Notes: generated by a model not told the origin, from the sequence alone. Positions 1 through 6,266 are shown, numbered from the stretch's first letter. The stretch is 6,663 bases of DNA from Actinomycetota bacterium (GCA_030017355.1 JASEIR010000126.1:1-6663), one strand, 5' to 3'. Numbers and translations are program-made.

Positions 1-2
1 GA

Positions 3-41
3 AATTTTTAATTTTCAATTTTGCATTTTGAATTTTTAATT
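3..41. repeat. Degenerate heptamer tandem array (AATTTTN)
   Basis: Five successive 7-nt units read AATTTTT, AATTTTC, AATTTTG, CATTTTG and AATTTTT (3-37), followed by a partial AATT (38-41). The phase is unbroken and only one unit departs from AATTTT at its first six bases. All three forward frames hit a stop within the array, so it is not coding on the plus strand. It lies about 60 nt upstream of hisG and may extend beyond the left edge. Its function is unknown; it could be a simple-sequence intergenic repeat or an AT-rich promoter-upstream element. Confidence 0.6.
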
Positions 42-102
42 GGTAGGTCGATATCTCATAAAGGGCTATTTATGACCTTAAACGATCACTAAGGAGCTGT
101 TC

Positions 103-975
103 ATGTTAAGCATAGCTTTGCCAAAGGGAAGTCTTGAAGAACAAACGCTGCAGCTTTTTGCCCAAGCTGACCTTGAGGTAAAAAAGCATTCCCGAGGCTA
201 TAATCCGACCATTGATGATCCAAGAATTAGCAAGGTAAAGATATTAAGGCCTCAGGAAATACCAAAGTATGTTGAGGAAGGCTATTTTGACCTTGGGATA
301 AGCGGATATGATTGGGTTCTTGAATCTGGCGCAAGTGTTGTTGAGGTGGCCGATATGCCCTATGCAAAAACTGGTGCTGGAGTAATGCGCCTGGTTGTAG
401 CAGCCCCGGAAGATTCACCAATCGAAAAACCCGAGGATATTCCAGTTGGAAGTCGTATTAGTACAGAGCTCCCAAATGTAACAAGGAGATATTTTGAGCA
501 GCTTGGTATCCCAGTCAAAATATATTTCTCCTACGGTGCAACTGAGGCAAAAATCCCTGAGCTGGTCGATCTTGTGGTGGATTTAACCGAAACCGGCGAA
601 ACCCTTAAGAGAAATAGGCTAAAGATAATCGATACAGTACTGGAATCAACAACTCGCCTGATAGCCAACCGCCAGTCATGGGATAATCATGAAAAAAGAC
701 AGGCTATTGAAGAAATAAAAACCCTTCTTTTAGGTGTTATTGAGGCAAGGGGCAAGGTTCTAATTAGTATGAATGTTCCTGAGGATAAGCTTGAAAATGT
801 GGTGTCGGTTTTGCCGGCTCTAAAAAATCCAACTGTATCTAAGCTTTACAACTCTGGCTACTTTGCAGTCGAGACTGTAGTTGAGAAGGCAAGCGTAAAT
901 GTATTGATACCGCAGCTGAAGGCAAAAGGGGCCGAAGATATTATAGAGATTGCGATATCAAAGATTATCCGATAG
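103..975 (+). CDS. hisG: ATP phosphoribosyltransferase, long form (HisG)
   Basis: This cytoplasmic enzyme joins ATP and PRPP to give N1-(5-phosphoribosyl)-ATP, the committed step of histidine synthesis. The 290-residue protein opens with the family's LPKGSL segment (residues 6-11). It continues through the two-lobed periplasmic-binding-protein-like catalytic fold, with ESGASVVEVADMPYAKTGAG at about 74-93. The PRPP loop is at about 157-171, with DLTETGETLKRN. Residues from about 215 to 290 form the ACT-like HisG_C domain, the allosteric site where histidine inhibits long-form enzymes. Short-form HisG lacks this domain and needs HisZ, so no HisZ partner is expected. The ATG is chosen because AAGGAG (91-96) sits 6 nt upstream. 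No other his gene is in the window, and a terminator follows, so this is the last gene of its transcript or a single gene. No truncation or missing motif is seen. Confidence 0.97.
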   Translation: MLSIALPKGSLEEQTLQLFAQADLEVKKHSRGYNPTIDDPRISKVKILRPQEIPKYVEEGYFDLGISGYDWVLESGASVVEVADMPYAKTGAGVMRLVVAAPEDSPIEKPEDIPVGSRISTELPNVTRRYFEQLGIPVKIYFSYGATEAKIPELVDLVVDLTETGETLKRNRLKIIDTVLESTTRLIANRQSWDNHEKRQAIEEIKTLLLGVIEARGKVLISMNVPEDKLENVVSVLPALKNPTVSKLYNSGYFAVETVVEKASVNVLIPQLKAKGAEDIIEIAISKIIR

Positions 976-1036
976 TGATATTATAAAATAAAACCAAGTT
1001 CAAAAATAATCGAGTTTGGCATGTTAGCTCATAAAG

Positions 1037-1066
1037 CGGGCACCCAGCCAAGGGTGCCCGTTTTTG
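1037..1066 (+). terminator. Strong intrinsic terminator after hisG (possible pabB attenuator)
   Basis: A perfect 9-bp GC-rich stem, CGGGCACCC (1037-1045) with GGGTGCCCG (1052-1060), closes a 6-nt AGCCAA loop and is followed by TTTTT (1061-1065). The stem can extend by a G-U pair and by AAA (1033-1035) against the T-run. On the opposite strand the hairpin is not followed by a T-run, so it acts on plus-strand transcription. It lies 61 nt after the hisG stop and ends 22 nt before the preferred pabB start, so it could also control readthrough into pabBC. Confidence 0.9.
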
Positions 1067-1087
1067 TTTAAGCGAAAGAAAGCAAGT

Positions 1088-2527
1088 ATGACACTTTCTA
1101 GATCTAAGTTGATTGTGGATGAGATTGCCCATATTGATGATCCTGCAAGCGCTTTTGAGGGCTTGACTGAAGACTCTATGCCCTTTCTACTTGAGAGTGC
1201 CATGGAGATGGAACGCTATGGTAGATATTCAATTATGGGCGCAAACCCAATTATGGCTATAAAGACAAAGGGCTCAGTTATAGAAATAATTAGAAACAGA
1301 TCAATAAGAAACAACTCAAGAACTAGATTTAGAAGTAAACCCTTGCAGGTAGTTGGCGAGGCGGTGAAGCAGATTTGCTCCTATGGAGATAAAGAGCTTT
1401 CATGGCTTCCGTTTACTGGAGGAGCAGTTGGTTACTTTGGTTACGATTTGAATAGACAGATTGAAAAGATACCTAATTTAGCTATTGATGACCAGGGCAT
1501 TCCCGATATTTGCCTTGGTTTTTACAGCGAAGCGATAATTATTGATCATAAGGAAAGAAGGTCATATGCAGTTGCTCTTGTGCTAGATCATTCTAATAGG
1601 CCATTAAGAGAGGCAAAATCACGCCTGAATTATCTTGTGCAAAAAATTCAAACAGCTAAACTTGGTAGGTTATCCAGCAGTAGGAACGCTAAAGCCATAG
1701 CCAAGAATCTATCATCAAATTTCAATCGCAAGCAGTACACCTATGCCATCGAGAAGGCGAAAGATTATATAAGTGCTGGCGATATATTCCAGGTAAATCT
1801 AGCGCAAAGGTTTACTGTTGATCTAATGGTTGATCATTACAGCCTTTATAAGCGGCTCAGGAAGCAAAATCCTGCGCCGTTTGCTGCATTTCTGGGATAC
1901 GGTGATTTCTCAATTCTAAGCTCATCTCCCGAGCGGTTTATGTTTGTTGATGGCCGCCATGTTGAGACGCGGCCAATAAAAGGAACAAGGCCGCGCTACG
2001 GCGATATGCAAATGGATAAAGAATCAATAAATGAGCTTATAAAAAGTGAAAAAGACGCAGCCGAGCACGTTATGATTGTTGATGTTGAAAGAAACGATCT
2101 GGGAAGGGTTTGCGAGTTTGGAAGTATAAGAGTACCTGATTTAATGGTAGTTGAGAGCTATAGTACCGTACATCATCTGGTATCTACTGTAGTGGGTAAA
2201 CTTAGGCCTGATATTGGGTTGATTGACTTAATACAAGCTAGTTTTCCGGGCGGCTCGATAACTGGTGCGCCTAAAATCAGGGCAATGGAAATTATTGAAG
2301 AACTTGAGCCATGTCGAAGAAATGTTTATACAGGGTCAATTGGCTATATTAGCACAAATGGTAAGATGGATTTAAATATTGCCATACGGACAATTACAGC
2401 TATAAACAGTAAAGCTTACCTACAGGTTGGCGGTGGGATAGTTGCAGATTCAAATCCCAAGGCAGAATACGAGGAAACTCTTGATAAGGGACGAGCGATG
2501 TTTAGTGCATTAGGGTTGGTTGTATGA
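1088..2527 (+). CDS. pabB: Aminodeoxychorismate synthase component I (PabB)
   Basis: PabB aminates chorismate to 4-amino-4-deoxychorismate for folate synthesis, using ammonia from a PabA/TrpG glutaminase that is not in this window. The 479-residue protein has a TrpE/PabB N-terminal domain with an LLES segment (34-37) and ERYGRYS (42-48). The chorismate-binding domain runs from about 213 to 475. Its motifs are SSPERF (279-284), PIKGTRPR (296-303), VDVERNDLGR (331-340), GGSITGAPK (388-396) and EYEETLDKGRAM (460-471). Lys298 in PIKGT is the decisive residue: PabB uses this lysine as a nucleophile, whereas anthranilate synthase TrpE has alanine there. Coupling to pabC supports the call. An in-frame TTG at 1064 lies inside the terminator T-run without a Shine-Dalgarno sequence, so the ATG at 1088 is preferred; its own ribosome site is a weak purine-rich stretch. 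An arginine-rich stretch (69-84) is unusual. TrpE is the less likely alternative. Confidence 0.87.
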   Translation: MTLSRSKLIVDEIAHIDDPASAFEGLTEDSMPFLLESAMEMERYGRYSIMGANPIMAIKTKGSVIEIIRNRSIRNNSRTRFRSKPLQVVGEAVKQICSYGDKELSWLPFTGGAVGYFGYDLNRQIEKIPNLAIDDQGIPDICLGFYSEAIIIDHKERRSYAVALVLDHSNRPLREAKSRLNYLVQKIQTAKLGRLSSSRNAKAIAKNLSSNFNRKQYTYAIEKAKDYISAGDIFQVNLAQRFTVDLMVDHYSLYKRLRKQNPAPFAAFLGYGDFSILSSSPERFMFVDGRHVETRPIKGTRPRYGDMQMDKESINELIKSEKDAAEHVMIVDVERNDLGRVCEFGSIRVPDLMVVESYSTVHHLVSTVVGKLRPDIGLIDLIQASFPGGSITGAPKIRAMEIIEELEPCRRNVYTGSIGYISTNGKMDLNIAIRTITAINSKAYLQVGGGIVADSNPKAEYEETLDKGRAMFSALGLVV

Positions 2528-3372
2528 AAATATATCTAAACGGCAGTATTGTTGACAAAGGCAAAGCAAAGGTCAGTATTTTTGACAGTGGCTTTCTGCA
2601 CGGTGATGGTCTCTTTGAAACTATGCGCGCATACAGCGGCGCTATCTTTTTGCTTGATCGCCACCTAGATAGATTAATATCAGCAGCGCACGTTCTTGAA
2701 TTTGGCAGCATGATAGTTAAAGCCGATCTTGAGCGCGCTTGCATGGAAACACTAAATGCAAACGGGCTTATCAATGCAAGAGTTAGATTGACAGTGACGC
2801 GCGGGGAAGAGGATGGATCAGAACCAACCGTAATTGTAGTTGCCACACCATTTGATGGCTATGATAAGCAGCTTTATGAAAACGGCATGTCTGCCATTAC
2901 ATTATCTGGCTTTAGGTGTTCAGGCAACATAACCAGCACTATAAAATCTAATAGCTATCTATCCTCAATCATGCCCAGAAGAAAAGCAATGGCCAGAGGC
3001 TACGACGAGGCTATTCTTGTCAACGAGCGTGGAAATATTGCTGAAGGGTCATTTACCAACATATTTTGTTTAAGGGAAGGCGGGCTTTATACCCCGCCTG
3101 TCTCGGATGGTTTGCTACCTGGGATAACAAGGGGTTTTGTTATTGAATTAGCTAAGCAGGCCGGCTATGAAGTTATTCAGAGAAGTATCCACGCCAGCGA
3201 TCTATTTAAGATGGAAGAAGTGTTTCTTACAAACTCCATGATGGAAATTATGCCTTTAACCAAAGTAAATGGAAGCAATATAGATGATGGACGGCCCGGT
3301 ACCATAACAATCAAGCTGGCGCAGCTTTACAAGCAAAGTGTTTTAGATTGGCTAGCAGAGAGCAAAAATTAG
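2524..3372 (+). CDS. pabC: Aminodeoxychorismate lyase, class IV aminotransferase fold (PabC)
   Basis: This PLP enzyme removes pyruvate from 4-amino-4-deoxychorismate to give 4-aminobenzoate, the product step after PabB. The 282-residue length and motifs fit fold-type IV PLP enzymes. The N-terminal signature DSGFLHGDGLFETMR is at 21-35, Arg46 and His47 are in LLDRHLDRL, and the PLP lysine is Lys141 in TIKSNSYL. The cofactor-binding stretch ILVNERGNIAEGSFTNIF is at 164-181, with Glu174, and LPGITRGFV is at 198-206. Branched-chain and D-amino-acid aminotransferases share this fold, so the family alone would be ambiguous. The 4-base ATGA overlap with pabB makes PabC much the better reading and implies translational coupling. 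Only a weak AGGG (2512-2515) precedes the ATG, consistent with reliance on ribosomes finishing pabB. No plus-strand terminator is seen after the stop. Confidence 0.88.
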   Translation: MKIYLNGSIVDKGKAKVSIFDSGFLHGDGLFETMRAYSGAIFLLDRHLDRLISAAHVLEFGSMIVKADLERACMETLNANGLINARVRLTVTRGEEDGSEPTVIVVATPFDGYDKQLYENGMSAITLSGFRCSGNITSTIKSNSYLSSIMPRRKAMARGYDEAILVNERGNIAEGSFTNIFCLREGGLYTPPVSDGLLPGITRGFVIELAKQAGYEVIQRSIHASDLFKMEEVFLTNSMMEIMPLTKVNGSNIDDGRPGTITIKLAQLYKQSVLDWLAESKN

Positions 3373-3381
3373 CGGAGGATA

Positions 3382-3404
3382 AGATTTAAGCAGAGATTTA
3401 GCAG
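3382..3404. repeat. Short imperfect tandem repeat between convergent genes
   Basis: AGATTTAAGCAG (3382-3393) is followed directly by AGATTTAGCAG (3394-3404), which differs by one missing A. It lies in the 59-nt gap between the pabC and PBP stop codons. No coding or hairpin role is apparent, and it may simply be a slippage duplication. Confidence 0.5.
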
Positions 3405-3423
3405 AGGGTAGAAATTTTAAGAA

Positions 3424-3441
3424 GGGCAAAACTAATTGCCC
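3424..3441 (-). terminator. Probable intrinsic terminator of the PBP gene, overlapping its stop codon
   Basis: Read on the minus strand, GGGCAATTAGTTTTGCCC forms a 6-bp stem (GGGCAA/TTGCCC) with a 6-nt loop, followed by TTCTTAAAATTT. The TAG stop of the PBP gene lies in the loop. The stem is short and the T-run is interrupted, so termination may be partial. On the plus strand no T-run follows (GGTGTGACG), so it does not serve pabC well. Confidence 0.5.
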
Positions 3442-6053
3442 GGTGTGACGTAGATTATTACCTTAGAGCCCTGTTTAGCTTTTGTTCTTGGTTCCGGATT
3501 CTGGTCTGAAACATTGCCAAGCCCATATCTTAAAATGCTTTGAGCCCTGTTATCTACATATACGGTCACAGAAAAGCCATTTGATTCAAGGATGTCTTTT
3601 GCTTGCTTCTCGCTTTTACCTATGACCCTTGGCACGATAACATTTCCATTGGTCTCAGCAGATCCGCTTACTACCAGCACAATTATAGAGCCTGGCTGTG
3701 CAATGAATCCAGCCGGAGGCCTTTGCCCAATGACTTGCCCTTCTGGCGCATCGCTTAAACGGTATTCCTCGCTAGCTAAAAAACCGCTGCTATCAAGCAG
3801 GTTTATAGCTTCTTCAAGAGAGAGGCCTACGACATTAGGGACTACCCCGCTCTGGCCAGGTGTTGATTGGTTTCCTTCTCCTGTGCTGACAGAAATCTCA
3901 ACAATAGTTCCTTCTTTTACTTGGGCGTCTGCTGTTGGGTTTTGTGCGAAAACCTGGCCTACTGGCTCAGTTGATGGTTTTCTTACAACACTATAGCCCA
4001 GTTTTAGATCAGTAAGCGCTTTGATAGCATTGGCTTCTGCCAAGCCTATAAGATTTGGCACAGTAATAGGCTGGTGAACCTCGCATGTTTTAATATGCTT
4101 TGGCTTATATTTTTTAACAAAAATATGCGGACTTACTCGAGGGCAAAATTCACTGGGCAGCAGGTTGGTATCATCGCAAAGAGTGATGCTCACATAGCTT
4201 CCCCTGGGTGGGCGATCAAAGTCATGGGTCTTAACATCTTTCAGAGCTCGTTTCATAAATGCTGCCCATATCTGGGCCGGGAAAGTTCCGCCTGCAACAT
4301 GAATCCCATGAACATTTGTCATAGGTATTGTTTTATTGGGATTATTATAGCCAATCCATACAGAAGCAGCTAAATCAGGAGTATAGCCACAGAACCAGGC
4401 ATCAACATAATTCGTAGTTGTGCCGGTTTTGCCAGCCGCAGGCCGCCCTATTTTAGCTCTAAACCCTGTCCCGCTTCTTATAACGTCCTTTAAAATATCA
4501 GTAACAAGATAGGCAACTTCGTGGTCAACTGCTTGCCTTGGCTTATCTTCATGCTCATAGATAACTTTGCCATCCGGCATTACGATTTTTTGCACACCAA
4601 ATGGCTTATTGTATACCCCATTGTTTGCAAGAGTTGAGTAAGCAGAAGCCATCTCAAGAGGAGTAACCCCCCATTTAAGCCCGCCAAGAACAATTGCTGG
4701 GTCCTGGTTTAGATCGCTTGTGATACCAAGTTTTCGCGCTGTTTGAATAACTTTATTTACTCCGACTTTTAGGATTAGCCCTGCATAAACAACGTTTACA
4801 GACCGAATTGTTGCAGTCCGCAGTTTCATTATGCCTGAGCCTGATTCACCAGAATAATTATGAACTGTCCAGGGTTTACTTGTTCCGATGTTAAAGGTTG
4901 CAGGAGAGGAAGCCTCAAAACCGTCGTCGGGTGAGATACCGTTCATAATTGCCGCTGTAAGTGCTATGGGCTTAAACGCAGAACCGGGCTGCCTACCAAA
5001 TCCCTGAGTTGCTAGATTAAATTTTTGCTTATCAAAATCTTTTCCGCCAACCATAGCAACTACGGCGCCTTTTTTTGGGTTTATCGCAACGATTGCAACA
5101 TCGGGGTCTTTAGGCTTTGGCAAATACTTCTTCCAGGCAAGCTCTGCGCTTTCCTGCATTTTTGGATCAAGAGTTGTATAAACCCTCAGTCCCTGTGAAT
5201 AAACCTCTCTCTCATTGAAGCCGAGGGTTTTTAATTCCGCTTTTATCCACTCCACGAAATATGGCGCAATACCAACGTAATGCTGCGCTTTTGGCTGAAG
5301 CGCCAGCGGACGAGATTTTGCCACCCTTGCTTGCTCAGCCGTTATTTTCTTTTGATTGACCATCATGTCAAGCACTAAATTGCGCCTTTTAAGAGCCTCG
5401 ATAGGGTATTTATAAGGATTGCAGCCTTCTGGACTTCTAATTATGCCTGCAAGCAGTGCGCTTTGTTCAAGATTAAGCTTACTCGCTGGAATTCCAAAAT
5501 AGGATTGGCTAGCTGCTTCGATGCCATAGGCGCCGTTCCCAAAATAAATCGAGTTCAAATATTTCTCCAAAATCTGCTGCTTGTTGTAGTTGCGCTCTAA
5601 TTTCATTGCTAGAAACGCTTCTTTAATCTTTCTTGATATGGTTTTTTCGGGGCTAAAATAAGCGGTTTTAACATATTGCTGGGTAATTGTTGAGCCGCCC
5701 TGAGAAAATTCGCCTGACCTTATATCCTTAATAAGTGACCCGATAATGCGTATATAATCAACGCCCTTATGCTCATAAAAGCGCTGGTCTTCAACAGCTA
5801 TTACTGCATCTTGGAGCGTTGGGGAAATCTGTTTGAGAGGCACGATTGTTCTGTTCTCATGAAAAAGCTTGGTAATAACTGTTCCATCCGCAGCATAAAT
5901 GTAGGTGGTCTGGCTTTTAATGACGCTTTTAACGTCACCAATATCTGGAAGGTCACTGACCATTCCATATACAAAGAAGCCGGCTGCTCCCATAATTACG
6001 ATTGTTGCTATGGCAATTATAACTAAGAACTTCTTCCCAAGAATAAACCCCAA
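3432..6053 (-). CDS. Class A penicillin-binding protein (transglycosylase/transpeptidase) with three PASTA domains
   Basis: This membrane-anchored bifunctional enzyme polymerises lipid II into glycan strands and cross-links their peptides outside the cell. Numbered from the preferred TTG start (873 residues), it has a short cytoplasmic tail and one membrane segment at about 9-31. The GT51 transglycosylase domain follows at about 58-233, with Glu88 in EDQRFYEH, QGGSTITQQ (118-126) and KYLNSIYFGNGAYGI (164-178). The transpeptidase domain spans about 319-600, with SxxK Ser358/Lys361 (SAFK), SVN 418-420 and KTG 542-544. A linker carries Cys626, Cys637 and Cys657. Three PASTA repeats lie at about 665-724, 737-796 and 807-871; the last has an insertion relative to the others. 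PASTA repeats on PBPs are mainly a Gram-positive trait and bind muropeptide or beta-lactam-like ligands in some proteins. A TTG at 6089 adds 12 residues but lacks a ribosome site, while TTG 6053 has GGAGG 8 nt upstream. The gene is convergent with pabC and divergent from nifU. Confidence 0.95.
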   Translation of the reverse strand: MGFILGKKFLVIIAIATIVIMGAAGFFVYGMVSDLPDIGDVKSVIKSQTTYIYAADGTVITKLFHENRTIVPLKQISPTLQDAVIAVEDQRFYEHKGVDYIRIIGSLIKDIRSGEFSQGGSTITQQYVKTAYFSPEKTISRKIKEAFLAMKLERNYNKQQILEKYLNSIYFGNGAYGIEAASQSYFGIPASKLNLEQSALLAGIIRSPEGCNPYKYPIEALKRRNLVLDMMVNQKKITAEQARVAKSRPLALQPKAQHYVGIAPYFVEWIKAELKTLGFNEREVYSQGLRVYTTLDPKMQESAELAWKKYLPKPKDPDVAIVAINPKKGAVVAMVGGKDFDKQKFNLATQGFGRQPGSAFKPIALTAAIMNGISPDDGFEASSPATFNIGTSKPWTVHNYSGESGSGIMKLRTATIRSVNVVYAGLILKVGVNKVIQTARKLGITSDLNQDPAIVLGGLKWGVTPLEMASAYSTLANNGVYNKPFGVQKIVMPDGKVIYEHEDKPRQAVDHEVAYLVTDILKDVIRSGTGFRAKIGRPAAGKTGTTTNYVDAWFCGYTPDLAASVWIGYNNPNKTIPMTNVHGIHVAGGTFPAQIWAAFMKRALKDVKTHDFDRPPRGSYVSITLCDDTNLLPSEFCPRVSPHIFVKKYKPKHIKTCEVHQPITVPNLIGLAEANAIKALTDLKLGYSVVRKPSTEPVGQVFAQNPTADAQVKEGTIVEISVSTGEGNQSTPGQSGVVPNVVGLSLEEAINLLDSSGFLASEEYRLSDAPEGQVIGQRPPAGFIAQPGSIIVLVVSGSAETNGNVIVPRVIGKSEKQAKDILESNGFSVTVYVDNRAQSILRYGLGNVSDQNPEPRTKAKQGSKVIIYVTPGN

Positions 6054-6061
6054 ATCAGTAG

Positions 6062-6066
6062 CCTCC
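6062..6066 (-). promoter_or_regulatory. Shine-Dalgarno GGAGG deciding the PBP start
   Basis: On the minus strand GGAGG is followed by an 8-nt spacer (CTACTGAT) and then TTG (6053-6051). The longer in-frame TTG at 6089 is preceded by GCAGCAGT with no purine-rich site. Starting at 6053 also leaves only a few residues (through GKK) before the membrane segment, as expected for a type II membrane protein. Confidence 0.65.
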
Positions 6067-6110
6067 ACTGCTTCTCTTAATACTATCAAAACTGCTGCAA
6101 TTCCGTAGCT

Positions 6111-6116
6111 ATCCTA
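6111..6116 (-). promoter_or_regulatory. Weak candidate -10 element for the PBP gene
   Basis: On the minus strand TAGGAT (4 of 6 matches to TATAAT) lies inside the octamer TAGGATAG (6116-6109). It would place a transcript start near 6104, about 50 nt before TTG 6053. No convincing -35 box is seen at 16-18 nt upstream. A second candidate on the same strand is TTGATA (6198-6193) with TTTTAT 18 nt downstream. The call rests on consensus matching by eye only. Confidence 0.25.
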
Positions 6117-6117
6117 T

Positions 6118-6146
6118 TGCTTAAAACGATGCTTATAACTTAAGCA
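6118..6146. repeat. TGCTTA repeat cluster, operator-like
   Basis: TGCTTA occurs at 6118-6123 and 6130-6135, spaced 12 nt start to start. The inverse TAAGCA occurs at 6141-6146, making TGCTTA-N5-TAAGCA with the second copy. The cluster sits just upstream of the PBP gene next to the candidate -10, where a regulator could act. AT-rich composition makes chance occurrence possible. Confidence 0.4.
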
Positions 6147-6246
6147 CGGTTTATTCGGTTGGTAAAGCATAAAACAATGCCTAGTAGTAGTATATCAATT
6201 TTTACGCGATTATAGTAACAGTATCTGTGCTGCCGATGTAATTCTG

Positions 6247-6264
6247 TATATCATGAGTGATATA
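6247..6264. promoter_or_regulatory. Perfect 7+4+7 palindrome upstream of nifU, candidate operator
   Basis: TATATCA (6247-6253), a TGAG spacer and TGATATA (6258-6264) form a perfect inverted repeat. A third half-site, TATATCA, lies at 6191-6197. The palindrome directly abuts the candidate extended -10 for nifU, about where a repressor or activator would bind. As RNA the stem would be almost all A-U and weak, and no T-run follows, so a DNA-binding site is more likely than a terminator. I cannot assign it to a known regulator. Confidence 0.45.
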
Positions 6265-6266
6265 TG

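Noticed and set aside
72..92. Tiny reading frame MTLNDH upstream of hisG as a histidine leader peptide
   Set aside because: It has a single histidine codon, no run of His codons, and no terminator/antiterminator pair before hisG.
227..421. Minus-strand reading frame inside hisG
   Set aside because: It lies wholly within a well-conserved gene and its product is low-complexity with no family resemblance.
950..987. TTGCGA (950-955) with TATAAA (982-987) as a pabB promoter
   Set aside because: The spacer is 26 nt, too long for a sigma-70 type promoter, and no -35 at 16-18 nt is present.
1021..1071. 16-codon reading frame through the terminator (starts MLAHKAG) as a pabB attenuation leader peptide
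   Set aside because: It has no clear ribosome site, no enriched regulatory codons such as Trp or Phe, and it runs straight through the hairpin.
1088..2527. Calling this gene trpE (anthranilate synthase)
   Set aside because: The active-site segment is PIKGT with lysine rather than PIAGT, and the next, overlapping gene is a PabC-type lyase rather than trpG or trpD.
2502..2846. Minus-strand reading frame across the pabB-pabC junction
   Set aside because: It is antisense to two clear enzyme genes and shows no domain-like features.
3592..4373. Plus-strand reading frames opposite the PASTA and linker region of the PBP
   Set aside because: They are antisense to a conserved PBP, and their composition reflects complementary codons.
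5769..6108. Plus-strand reading frames opposite the PBP N-terminus
   Set aside because: They are antisense to the membrane segment and transglycosylase domain, mutually overlapping, and show no recognisable motifs.
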